DNA of 13,007 nt from an uncultured Amaricoccus sp. (GTDB taxonomy: Bacteria > Pseudomonadota > Alphaproteobacteria > Rhodobacterales > Rhodobacteraceae): assembly GCF_937858865.1 (NCBI RefSeq), contig NZ_CALLYO010000384.1:1-13007 (forward strand), given 5' to 3'. Shown here piece after piece: positions 6,363 to 12,896 of this stretch; positions within the stretch are counted from its first letter, which is position 1, and every line of letters starts with the position of its first letter. The position numbers and the translations under genes were made by a program. Under the pieces are notes generated by a model. It worked only from the letters and a program-made list of their open reading frames with translations. It made no database searches and had not been told where the DNA came from.

Positions 6363-7385
6363 ATGGGCTATCGCGTCGTCGTCGTCGGCGCCACGGGGAA
6401 CGTGGGCCGGGAAATGCTGAACATCCTCGCCGAGCGGGAGTTTCCCGTCGACGAGATCGCGGCGCTCGCCTCGCGAAAGTCGCTCGGCACCGAAGTCTCC
6501 TTCGGCGACAGGACGCTCAGGACGCAGGACCTCGACACCTTCGACTTCGCCGGCTGGGATATCGCGCTCTTCGCGATCGGGTCGGACGCGACGAAGAAGT
6601 ATGCGCCGGTCGCGGCGAAGGCCGGCTGCGTCGTGATCGACAATTCCTCGCTCTACCGCTACGACCCCGAGGTGCCGCTCATCGTGCCCGAGGTCAATCC
6701 GGATGCGATCGAGGGCTACGCGAAGAAGAACATCATCGCCAACCCGAACTGCTCGACCGCGCAGATGGTGGTGGCGCTGAAGCCGCTGCACGACCGGGCG
6801 CGGATCAGGCGGGTCGTCGTCTCGACCTATCAGTCGGTCAGCGGCTCCGGCAAGGAGGCGATGGACGAGCTCTGGAACCAGACCAAGGGCCTCTACGTCC
6901 CCGGGCAGGAGGTCGAGCCCTCGGTCTATCCCAAGCAGATCGCCTTCAACGTCATCCCGCACATCGACAGCTTCATGGAGGACGGCTTCACCCGCGAGGA
7001 GTGGAAGATGGTGGCCGAGACCAAGAAGATCGTCGATCCGGCGATCAAGGTCGCCGCCACCTGCGTCCGCGTGCCGGTCTTCGTCGGCCATTCCGAGGCG
7101 CTCTCGGTCGAGTTCGAGGATCCGCTCGACGAGGAGGAGGCGCGCGACATCCTGCGCGAGGCGCCGGGCGTGCTCGTCGTCGACAAGCGCGAGCCGGGCG
7201 GCTACGTGACGCCGATCGAGTCGGTCGGCGAGTATGCCACCTACGTCAGCCGCATCCGCACCGACCCGACGGTCGAGAACGGGCTGATGCTCTGGGTCGT
7301 CTCCGACAACCTGCGCAAGGGCGCCGCCCTCAACGCCGTGCAGATCGCCGAGCTGCTCGGCCGCCGGATCCTGAAGAAGGGCTGA
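6363..7385 (+). CDS. asd: Aspartate-semialdehyde dehydrogenase
   Basis: 340 residues, full length. It reduces aspartyl phosphate to aspartate semialdehyde with NADPH, at the branch point to lysine, diaminopimelate, threonine and methionine; cytoplasmic. The NADP site is VVVVGATGNVGREMLNIL at the N-terminus. The catalytic cysteine is Cys130 in IIANPNCSTAQM. SVSGSGKEAMDEL follows, and the catalytic histidine is probably His243 in VFVGHSEALSVEF. The start ATG 6363 has GGAG 7 nt upstream and matches the usual N-terminus immediately before the Rossmann motif. It stands alone, with a toxin-antitoxin pair upstream and convergent cytochrome genes downstream, and is followed by hairpins that probably end its transcript. 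Confidence 0.97.
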   Translation: MGYRVVVVGATGNVGREMLNILAEREFPVDEIAALASRKSLGTEVSFGDRTLRTQDLDTFDFAGWDIALFAIGSDATKKYAPVAAKAGCVVIDNSSLYRYDPEVPLIVPEVNPDAIEGYAKKNIIANPNCSTAQMVVALKPLHDRARIRRVVVSTYQSVSGSGKEAMDELWNQTKGLYVPGQEVEPSVYPKQIAFNVIPHIDSFMEDGFTREEWKMVAETKKIVDPAIKVAATCVRVPVFVGHSEALSVEFEDPLDEEEARDILREAPGVLVVDKREPGGYVTPIESVGEYATYVSRIRTDPTVENGLMLWVVSDNLRKGAALNAVQIAELLGRRILKKG

Positions 7386-7398
7386 CCCCGCCGGCGGC

Positions 7399-7418
7399 CG
7401 CGAAATGCGGATTTCGCG
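7399..7418 (+). repeat. Perfect 8-bp hairpin after asd (first of three)
   Basis: CGCGAAAT (7399-7406) pairs with ATTTCGCG (7411-7418) around GCGG. It begins 14 nt after the asd stop. No T-run follows, so it is not a classical terminator; it could protect the transcript 3' end or bind a protein. Confidence 0.5.
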
Positions 7419-7435
7419 CGCGAAACTATAGGTAA

Positions 7436-7455
7436 CTCGCTGATAATTCAGCGAG
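7436..7455 (+). terminator. Probable intrinsic terminator of asd
   Basis: CTCGCTGA (7436-7443) pairs perfectly with TCAGCGAG (7448-7455) around TAAT. The sequence that follows is pyrimidine/T-rich (ACTCTTTCCTAATTCTT) within a locally AT-rich patch. The T-tract is interrupted, so efficiency is uncertain. Confidence 0.6.
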
Positions 7456-7478
7456 ACTCTTTCCTAATTCTTCGTGAA

Positions 7479-7506
7479 CGGCCGTGACGCCCCTTTTTCA
7501 CGGCCG
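7479..7506 (-). terminator. Perfect 9-bp hairpin spanning the diheme cytochrome stop codon
   Basis: CGGCCGTGA (7479-7487) and TCACGGCCG (7498-7506) are perfect inverted arms around 10 nt. Read on the minus strand, the first arm contains the last two codons and the TGA of the cytochrome gene. The loop is A- and G-rich. No T-run follows on either strand, so its role as a terminator is only plausible. Confidence 0.4.
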
Positions 7507-8412
7507 CGGCGTGTCGTGCGGCGGGACGGCCTTGAGATAGGCGGCGATCGCCTGCCGGTCCTCGCCGGCGATCATCGCGAGGTTCTCCTGCACCGCGACC
7601 ATCGAGCCGCCGACCGAGTCGAAGTCGGGCAGGAAGCCGGTCTCGAAGAAGTAGACGATGTCCGCCGCCGACCAGTCGCCGATCCCGCCGGCGCCGCCGG
7701 TGATGTTCGGGATACGCCCCTCGCCCTCCGCCGCCGGCGCGCCGGCCAGCCAGAGCGAGGTGTCGAGCGCGCCGCCGAAGTTCCGCGGCGTGTGGCACTC
7801 GCCGCAGTGGCCCGGCCCCTCGACCAGATACTGCCCGCGGGAGACCGCCGGGCCCTGCTCGCCGAGATCGACCGCCGGCGCGTCGCTCAGGAAGGCGAGC
7901 TTCCAGAGACCGAGCCCGCGGCGGAAGCCGAAGGGAAAGCGCAGGTCGTGGTCCGGCGCCCGGCCGGCGACGGCCGGCAGCGTGGCGAGGAAGGCCCTGA
8001 GGTCGGCGACGTCCGCCGGCTGCATGCGGATGTAGGAGGCATAGGGGAAGGCGGGATAATAGTGCCGCCCGTCCGGCGAGACCCCGCGCAGCATCGCGTT
8101 GGCGAGGTCCGCCGTCGTCCAGGCGCCGATCCCGTCCGCCGGGTCGTTGGAGATGTTCGGCACCACGAAGTCGCCGAAGTCGGTCTTCAGCACCTGCCCG
8201 CCGCCGAGCTTCAGCCGCTCCTCGCCCTTCGCCTTTGCCGCCGCATGGCAGGAGGCGCAGCCGCCGATCCAGAAGACCGCCTCGCCGCGCGCCGCGTCCC
8301 CCGCCGGCAGGGCGGCAAGATCCGCCGGCGCGAGGCCGCGCGGCAGGGTCAGGAGCCAGAAGACCCCGCCGCCCAGCAGCGCGATGATGAGCCAGCCGAG
8401 GAGCCGCCGCAT
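7498..8412 (-). CDS. Membrane-anchored diheme cytochrome c
   Basis: 304 residues. An N-terminal hydrophobic segment (LLGWLIIALLGGGVFWLL, residues 4-21) without a clear cleavage site probably anchors it in the inner membrane, with two class I heme domains in the periplasm. Heme 1 is at CASCH (52-56) with likely axial Met130 in YIRMQPADVADLRAFL. Heme 2 is at CGECH (203-207) with likely Met271 in GGSMVAVQENLAM. The layout resembles cytochrome subunits of membrane-bound dehydrogenases and related electron carriers, but no dehydrogenase is adjacent. The start ATG 8412 is preceded by GAGG, which overlaps the stop codon of the cytochrome c' gene. The two genes therefore form a coupled operon with a 9-nt gap. 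The donor and acceptor cannot be assigned. Confidence 0.92.
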   Translation of the reverse strand: MRRLLGWLIIALLGGGVFWLLTLPRGLAPADLAALPAGDAARGEAVFWIGGCASCHAAAKAKGEERLKLGGGQVLKTDFGDFVVPNISNDPADGIGAWTTADLANAMLRGVSPDGRHYYPAFPYASYIRMQPADVADLRAFLATLPAVAGRAPDHDLRFPFGFRRGLGLWKLAFLSDAPAVDLGEQGPAVSRGQYLVEGPGHCGECHTPRNFGGALDTSLWLAGAPAAEGEGRIPNITGGAGGIGDWSAADIVYFFETGFLPDFDSVGGSMVAVQENLAMIAGEDRQAIAAYLKAVPPHDTPRP

Positions 8413-8421
8413 CCCGCGGCC

Positions 8422-8868
8422 TCAGTCCTGCAGCCGGAAGTCCTCGTGGCAGGACTTGCAGTTGCCGAGCACCGGCTGAACCGCGGCCGCGAAGGCCGCC
8501 TTGTCGGCCGGCCCGTCCTTGCCGGACGCCTGCCGCGCCGCCGCCGCGTCGGCCGAATACTTGTCGAGCGCGGCCTGGAACGCCGCCGGATCCTCCCAGA
8601 TCTTCGGCGAGGCATGCGTCCGGGCCGGGTCGTTGCTTCCCTCCGGGAAGAAGCTGCCGTAGGCGTGGGCGGTCGCCGAGAGCGCCTCGATGACCGCCTT
8701 GCCGATCACCGGGCTGTAGGCGAGCTCGTCCTTCATCACCGCGCCGGCCAGCGCCGCCGCCGCGCCGTTGTTGTCCATCAGCGCCTGGCGGACGGCGATC
8801 GGATCATCTGCGGCGAAGGCAGCCGTGGTCAGCGTGAGTCCGCCGAGCAGAATGGCCAGTCCTCTCAC
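8422..8868 (-). CDS. Cytochrome c'/c-556 family protein
   Basis: 148 residues. A signal peptide (ILLGGLTLTTAAFA, cleavage near Ala19-Ala20) sends it to the periplasm. The remainder is a predicted four-helix bundle with the heme site close to the C-terminus, CKSCHEDFR (Cys137, Cys140, His141), as in class II cytochromes. Met31 in RQALMDNN sits where low-spin c-556 members have the sixth heme ligand, so c-556 may fit better than the gas-binding, five-coordinate c'. This choice is an inference. The start is GTG 8868, supported by a strong GGAGG 7 nt upstream; no ATG lies near. It is the first gene of the pair with the diheme cytochrome and diverges from the DedA gene. Possible roles are electron carriage or binding of NO. 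Confidence 0.93.
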   Translation of the reverse strand: MRGLAILLGGLTLTTAAFAADDPIAVRQALMDNNGAAAALAGAVMKDELAYSPVIGKAVIEALSATAHAYGSFFPEGSNDPARTHASPKIWEDPAAFQAALDKYSADAAAARQASGKDGPADKAAFAAAVQPVLGNCKSCHEDFRLQD

Positions 8869-8902
8869 GTGGAGTCCTCCTCTGGGTTCCGGGGAAGCGG
8901 GA

Positions 8903-8939
8903 GCGATCTAAGCATCGCGTCCGGGACCGGCCGCATCAA
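8903..8939 (-). promoter_or_regulatory. Candidate promoter and palindrome upstream of the cytochrome c' gene
   Basis: On the minus strand TTGATG (8939-8934) and GATGCT (8916-8911) are 17 nt apart. GCGAT (8903-8907) and ATCGC (8914-8918) form an inverted repeat with a 6-nt centre that covers the proposed -10. The -10 match is only 3 of 6. The site is in the divergent spacer with the DedA gene, so a bound regulator could affect both. Confidence 0.3.
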
Positions 8940-8945
8940 CTCTGC

Positions 8946-8975
8946 TTGAGGCGCCGCCCCTCATGCCCCTAGGCT
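8946..8975 (+). promoter_or_regulatory. Candidate promoter for the DedA gene
   Basis: TTGAGG (8946-8951) and TAGGCT (8970-8975) are 18 nt apart. Transcription would start near 8982, just before the GGAGG at 8993-8997. The -10 matches 3 of 6 consensus bases. Confidence 0.3.
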
Positions 8976-9002
8976 CGGCGCAGGACTCGCGCGGAGGTCC
9001 CC

Positions 9003-9605
9003 TTGTCAGGGCTCGCCCAGCATCTCGCCTCGCTGATCTCCGAGTACGGCATTGCCGCCCTCTTCGGCTCGGTCATGTTCGAGTCGCTCGGGGCGCCGCT
9101 TCCCGGCGAGTCGGCGGTGATCCTCGCCTCGACCGCCGCGGCCGAGGGGAAGCTGAACATCTACGCCGTGCTCGCGGCGGCCTTCCTCGCCGCCGTGGCC
9201 GGGGACAACGTCGGCTACCTGCTCGGGCGCAAGCTCGGGCGGCCGGTCATCACCCGCTACGGGGCACGCTTCGGCCTCACCGATGCGGCCTTCGACAAGG
9301 TCGAGGCGGTCGCGCACCGGCACGGGCCGCTGATGGTCGTCGTCGCCCGCTTCGTGGTGGTGTTGCGGCAGCTGAACGGCATCGTCGCCGGGACGACCGG
9401 GATGCGCTGGCCGGTCTTCGTCCTCGCCAACGCGGCCGGGGCGGCGCTCTGGGTCCTGGTCTGGGGCACGCTCGCGTACCGGTTCGGCAAGTCGGTCGAC
9501 GTGGTGCCCTTCGTCTGGCACCACCTCAGCGCGGTCATGGCGGTCGCGGTGCCGCTCATGATCCTGGCGCTCGTCGCCCTCCACTTCCGCGCGCGGCCGG
9601 GCTGA
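9003..9605 (+). CDS. DedA-family (VTT domain) membrane protein
   Basis: 200 residues with hydrophobic segments near residues 10-30, 36-52, 52-75, 105-125, 135-155 and 170-195. Conserved DedA features are FESLGAPLPGESAVILAS (residues ~24-41), the glycine-rich GDNVGYLLGRKLGRP and the re-entrant segment VARFVVVLRQLNGIVAGTTGM. Bacterial DedA proteins sit in the inner membrane; some members move undecaprenyl phosphate or phospholipids between leaflets, and loss affects envelope homeostasis and pH tolerance. Which role applies here is not visible. The start is TTG 9003, chosen because GGAGG (8993-8997) ends 5 nt upstream and the frame opens directly into the amphipathic N-terminus. It diverges from the cytochrome operon and converges on grpE, so it is probably transcribed alone. 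Confidence 0.92.
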   Translation: MSGLAQHLASLISEYGIAALFGSVMFESLGAPLPGESAVILASTAAAEGKLNIYAVLAAAFLAAVAGDNVGYLLGRKLGRPVITRYGARFGLTDAAFDKVEAVAHRHGPLMVVVARFVVVLRQLNGIVAGTTGMRWPVFVLANAAGAALWVLVWGTLAYRFGKSVDVVPFVWHHLSAVMAVAVPLMILALVALHFRARPG

Positions 9606-9643
9606 GTCGATGTGCGATCCGGGCGATCGCTTCGCTGCCTCTT

Positions 9644-9721
9644 GCACGGCCCCACTCTCACCGCAGGGCCGCGGAAAAGCCATAAGACAAGGCAGGCGCA
9701 GGCCGTGCGGGGCGCACGGCC
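9644..9721. repeat. Three copies of an 8-mer forming alternative hairpins in the dedA/grpE spacer
   Basis: GCACGGCC occurs at 9644-9651 and 9714-9721, and its complement GGCCGTGC at 9701-9708. The middle copy can pair with either outer copy. The local hairpin 9701-9721 (8 bp, loop GGGGC) should be favoured. A further stem CGGCCC/GGGCCG (9647-9652 with 9666-9671) competes with the long pairing. The 175-nt spacer contains no gene. The arrangement resembles a dispersed intergenic palindromic element, but only one copy is in view. Confidence 0.5.
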
Positions 9722-9749
9722 GGGGCAGCGGTGACGCTCGGGCCAAGAC

Positions 9750-9772
9750 CCGGATACGACTGGATAATCCGG
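9750..9772 (-). terminator. Weak hairpin downstream of grpE
   Basis: CCGGAT (9750-9755) and ATCCGG (9767-9772) are perfect 6-bp arms with an 11-nt loop, 8 nt beyond the grpE stop. On the minus strand it is followed by GGTCTTGG with no real T-tract, so its activity is doubtful. Confidence 0.25.
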
Positions 9773-9780
9773 ACCGCGTA

Positions 9781-10383
9781 TCAGGCCTGCGGGACGGCGG
9801 GCCCGCCGGAGGAGACGCCGACCTGCGCCGGCCGCAGCAGCCGGTCGCCGATGGTGAAGCCCTCGCTCATCGTCTGGATGATGTCGCCGGCCCTGGTGCC
9901 GGGCACCGGCGCCTCGAACATCGCATGGTGCAGCTTCGGGTCGAAGCGGTCGCCGGCCTGCGGGCTGATCTTCTCGATCTTGTTGCGGGCGAGCGCGTTC
10001 AGCAGCTCGCGCTGGGTGAGCTCGATGCCCTCGACGAGCCCCGGTGCGGCGGCCCGCACCTGCTCCGAGACATGCTCGAGCGCCCGGTTGAAGTTATCGT
10101 GCACCGACAGGAGGTCGCGCGCGAGCCGGGTCGCGCCGTAGAGCTCCGCGTCGCGCCGGTCGCGCTCGGCGCGCTTGCGCACGTTCTCGGAGTCGGCGAG
10201 CGCGCGCAGCAGGCGATCCTTGAGGTCGGCGACTTCCGCGCGGAGCGCCGCGGCCTCGTCCTGCTCGGCGGCCTCGGCCGTGATTTCCGCCTCGAGCTCG
10301 GCCAGCTCCTCCGGATCGTCCAGGAAGATTTCCTCGTTCTCCATCAGATCGTGCCGATTCTTGTGCTTCGCCATCTCGTCCAT
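9781..10383 (-). CDS. grpE: GrpE nucleotide exchange factor for DnaK
   Basis: 200 residues, normal for the family. GrpE dimers release ADP from DnaK in the cytoplasm and act as a thermal sensor of the chaperone cycle. A short basic start (AKHKNRHD) leads into an acidic stretch, then a long coiled coil (residues ~30-100, with LRAEVADLKDRLLRALADSE and VRKRAERDRRDAELYG). The C-terminal beta domain shows ISPQAGDRFDPKLHHAMFE and GFTIGDRLLRPAQVGVS. The start is ATG 10383, with AGAGGA close upstream overlapping the hrcA end; ATG 10374 is the alternative. A longer open frame to 10488 overlaps hrcA and has no GrpE character. It follows hrcA by 7 nt, so the two form one operon under likely HrcA or heat-shock sigma control. 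dnaK is not in the window. Confidence 0.97.
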   Translation of the reverse strand: MDEMAKHKNRHDLMENEEIFLDDPEELAELEAEITAEAAEQDEAAALRAEVADLKDRLLRALADSENVRKRAERDRRDAELYGATRLARDLLSVHDNFNRALEHVSEQVRAAAPGLVEGIELTQRELLNALARNKIEKISPQAGDRFDPKLHHAMFEAPVPGTRAGDIIQTMSEGFTIGDRLLRPAQVGVSSGGPAVPQA

Positions 10384-10390
10384 TCGTCCT

Positions 10391-11464
10391 CTACCCCTGG
10401 CTCCGCCGGGACACCATCCGGCCGACCAGCTGCGCGGTATAGTCGACGATCGGCACGATCCGGCCGTAGTTGAGCCGGGTCGGACCAATCACGCCGACCG
10501 CGCCGATGATCTTGCGGTCCGCACTCATATAGGGAGACACGACGAGAGAGGAACCCGAAAGTGAGAAAAGCTTGTTCTCCGAGCCGATGAAGACGCGCAC
10601 CCCCTCGCCGCCCTCGGTCAGGTCGAGCAGCTGCACCAGGTCGCGCTTGCGCTCGAGGTCGTCGAAGAGCTCGCGGATGCGCTCGAGCTGCGCCGCGTCG
10701 TCGGTGCCCTCGATGAGGTTGGCCCGGCCGTGCACGATCAGCCGGTCGCGCTCGCCCGGCTCGCCGGACCAGAGCGCGACGCCGGCCTCGACCAGCTCGC
10801 GCGAGCGGGCGTCGAGCTCGCTGCGCCGGCGGGCGACCTCGGCGGCGACCACGCTGCGCATCTCGGCGAGCGTGCGCCCCTGGAGGATGGTGTTGAGGAA
10901 GTTCGCCGCCGCCCGCATCGCCGAGGGGGTGAGCCCGACCGGCGGCACGAAGAGCCGGTTCTCCACCTGTCCGTCGGCGGTGACAAGGACGACGAGCGCC
11001 CGGTCGGGGCCGATCGAGACGAACTCGATGTGGCGGATCGGCGCGGCGGTGGTCTTGGGCGCGAGGACGAGGCTCGCGCCGCGGGTGAGGCCGGAGAGGA
11101 TGTCGCCGGCGCGGTCGAGGAGCGTGGTGAGATCGGCCTCATTGCCGCCGAGCGAGCGCTCGATCTCGCTGCGCTCGGTGCCGGAGACGTCGCCGACCTC
11201 GAGGATGCCGTCGACGAAGAGGCGCAGGCCGAGCTGGGTCGGAATGCGGCCGGCGGAGACATGCGGCGAATCGAGCAGGCCGAGCTGCTCGAGATCCTGC
11301 ATCACGTTGCGGATGGTGGCGGCGGACACCCCCTCGCTGACCGAGCGGGCGAGCGTGCGCGAGCCGACCGGCTCGCCGGTCTCGAGGTAGGTCTCGACCA
11401 GCCGGCGGAAGACCTCGCGGCTGCGCTCGTTCAACTCGCTGAGGGTCGGGCCACGGGTGCTCAC
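10391..11464 (-). CDS. hrcA: HrcA heat-inducible transcription repressor
   Basis: 357 residues from GTG 11464. HrcA binds CIRCE operators of groESL and other chaperone genes and is kept active by GroEL. An N-terminal winged helix spans residues ~11-80 ([58 protein letters not shown]). A GAF-like dimer domain with its insertion follows, ending [20 protein letters not shown] and [17 protein letters not shown]. The start is debatable. The frame opens further to TTG 11500 (369 residues), but known HrcA proteins have few residues before LNERS, and the TTG coincides with a good -35 box. Neither start has a good Shine-Dalgarno. It is the first gene of hrcA-grpE and diverges from rph. I saw no CIRCE (TTAGCACTC-N9-GAGTGCTAA) in the spacer. 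Confidence 0.95.
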   Translation of the reverse strand: MSTRGPTLSELNERSREVFRRLVETYLETGEPVGSRTLARSVSEGVSAATIRNVMQDLEQLGLLDSPHVSAGRIPTQLGLRLFVDGILEVGDVSGTERSEIERSLGGNEADLTTLLDRAGDILSGLTRGASLVLAPKTTAAPIRHIEFVSIGPDRALVVLVTADGQVENRLFVPPVGLTPSAMRAAANFLNTILQGRTLAEMRSVVAAEVARRRSELDARSRELVEAGVALWSGEPGERDRLIVHGRANLIEGTDDAAQLERIRELFDDLERKRDLVQLLDLTEGGEGVRVFIGSENKLFSLSGSSLVVSPYMSADRKIIGAVGVIGPTRLNYGRIVPIVDYTAQLVGRMVSRRSQG

Positions 11465-11472
11465 GAGGAGCG

Positions 11473-11500
11473 AGAGTAGCGGGCGCTGCGCACCGGTCAA
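11473..11500 (-). promoter_or_regulatory. Candidate hrcA promoter
   Basis: On the minus strand TTGACC (11500-11495, 5 of 6) and TACTCT (11478-11473, 3 of 6) are 16 nt apart. The start of transcription would fall about 2 nt before GTG 11464, so the mRNA would be nearly leaderless. This agrees with the missing ribosome site but needs mapping of the 5' end. Confidence 0.35.
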
Positions 11501-11571
11501 TTCCGCCCGCGCGCTGGACGGCGGCAGGCGGGCGGAGTAAGGGCGGCGCCGGGACGAACGAGGAGAGATGC

Positions 11572-12285
11572 ATGCGCCCTTCCGGCCGCGCCGCCGACCA
11601 GCTGCGATCCGTGACCATCGAGACCGGCGTCAGCCGGCATGCCGAGGGCTCGTGCCTGATCCGCATGGGCGACACGCATGTGCTCTGCACGGCCAGCATC
11701 GAGGAATCGGTGCCGCCCTTCCTGCGCAAGACCGGTCTCGGCTGGGTGACGGCCGAGTACGGGATGCTGCCGCGCTCGACCACCACCCGGACGCGGCGCG
11801 AGGCCTCGGCCGGGCGGCCGTCGGGCCGCACGCAGGAGATCCAGCGGCTGATCGGCCGCTCGCTCCGGGCGGGCATCGACCGGGTGGCGCTCGGCGAGCG
11901 GCAGATCACCGTCGACTGCGACGTGCTGCAGGCCGACGGCGGCACGCGCTGCGCGTCGATCACCGGCGGCTGGATCGCGCTCAGGCTGGCGGTCAACCGG
12001 CTTCTCGCGGCGGGGACGGTCAAGAGCGACCCGCTCCTCGCCCATGTCGCCGCGGTCAGCTGTGGCATCTACGGCGGCCAGCCGATCCTCGATCTCGACT
12101 ATGCCGAGGACAGCGCTGCCGGCACCGATGCGAACTTCGTGATGACCGGCGATCTCGGGCTCATCGAGGTGCAGGGCAGCGCCGAGGGCGCGACCTTCAC
12201 CCGGGCGGAGCTCGAGACGCTGATGGACCTGGCCGAGAAGGGCGCGGCCGAGCTCGTCGCCCGCCAGCGGGCGGCGGTGGCGTGA
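11572..12285 (+). CDS. rph: Ribonuclease PH
   Basis: 237 residues, full length. A phosphate-dependent 3'-to-5' exoribonuclease that trims tRNA 3' ends; a hexameric ring in the cytoplasm. Family marks are [18 protein letters not shown] at the N-terminus, [17 protein letters not shown], the phosphate-binding [17 protein letters not shown] (residues ~84-100), [18 protein letters not shown] (~116-133) and [18 protein letters not shown] (~173-190), which carries the catalytic aspartates. The start is ATG 11572, with AGGAG 6 nt upstream. ATG 11568, 4 nt earlier in another frame, opens a long frame without stops that only becomes meaningful in rdgB. It diverges from hrcA and overlaps rdgB by 4 nt. 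The tRNA gene in this window already encodes CCA, so RNase PH would expose rather than replace it. Confidence 0.97.
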   Translation: MRPSGRAADQLRSVTIETGVSRHAEGSCLIRMGDTHVLCTASIEESVPPFLRKTGLGWVTAEYGMLPRSTTTRTRREASAGRPSGRTQEIQRLIGRSLRAGIDRVALGERQITVDCDVLQADGGTRCASITGGWIALRLAVNRLLAAGTVKSDPLLAHVAAVSCGIYGGQPILDLDYAEDSAAGTDANFVMTGDLGLIEVQGSAEGATFTRAELETLMDLAEKGAAELVARQRAAVA

Positions 12286-12896
12286 CGCGGCGTCTCGGCG
12301 GCGGGCGGCTGGTGGTGGCCACCCACAACCGCGGCAAGCTGGCCGAGATCCGGGCGCTGCTCGCGCCCTTTCCGGTCGAGGTCGTTGCGGCCGCCGACCT
12401 CGGCCTGCCCGAGCCGGCGGAGACCGAGGAGACGTTCGTCGGCAACGCGCGGATCAAGGCGCATGCCGCGGCGGGGGCGAGCGGCCTGCCGGCGCTCGCC
12501 GACGATTCCGGCATCGAGGTCGATGCGCTCGGGGGGGCGCCGGGCGTGCATACCGCGGACTGGGCCGAGCTGCCGGGCGGGGGGCGCGACTTCGTGCAGG
12601 CGATGCGCCGCACCTGGGACGAGCTGGAGCGGACGGGCGCGGCGGCGCCGCGCACGGCGCGCTTCCGCTGCACGCTGGTCCTCGCCTGGCCGGACGGGCA
12701 CGACGAGGTCTTCGAGGGGGCGGTCGAGGGGCAGTGCGTCTGGCCGATGCGCGGCGAGCGGGGCCACGGCTACGATCCGATGTTCCAGCCCGACGGGCGG
12801 GCGCTGACCTTCGGCGAGATGGATCCGGCGGAGAAGAACCGCATGAGCCACCGGGCGGTGGCCTTCGGGCGGCTCGTCGCGGGCTGCTTTGCCTGA
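12282..12896 (+). CDS. rdgB: XTP/dITP pyrophosphatase (RdgB/HAM1 family)
   Basis: 204 residues. It hydrolyses non-canonical purine nucleotides (dITP, XTP) to monophosphates and keeps them out of DNA and RNA. Family motifs are [17 protein letters not shown] (residues 11-27), [32 protein letters not shown] (Asp74-Asp75), [10 protein letters not shown], and MSHRAVAF near the C-terminus. The start is GTG 12282, overlapping the rph stop (GTGA), which points to coupled translation. The frame extends far upstream through rph without a stop, but that part has no RdgB similarity. A string of seven G at 12531-12537 lies inside the gene; the frame is continuous through it, so no frameshift is implied. 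Confidence 0.96.
   Translation: MTRRLGGGRLVVATHNRGKLAEIRALLAPFPVEVVAAADLGLPEPAETEETFVGNARIKAHAAAGASGLPALADDSGIEVDALGGAPGVHTADWAELPGGGRDFVQAMRRTWDELERTGAAAPRTARFRCTLVLAWPDGHDEVFEGAVEGQCVWPMRGERGHGYDPMFQPDGRALTFGEMDPAEKNRMSHRAVAFGRLVAGCFA

Noticed and set aside
11568..12281. ATG 11568 opening a frame through all of rph into rdgB (442 codons)
   Set aside because: The first 238 codons have no recognisable protein character and are a frame shadow of rph; rdgB starts at GTG 12282.
12531..12537. Run of seven G in rdgB as a frameshift
   Set aside because: The protein motifs before ([10 protein letters not shown]) and after (GAPGVHT) are in the same frame, so the gene is intact.
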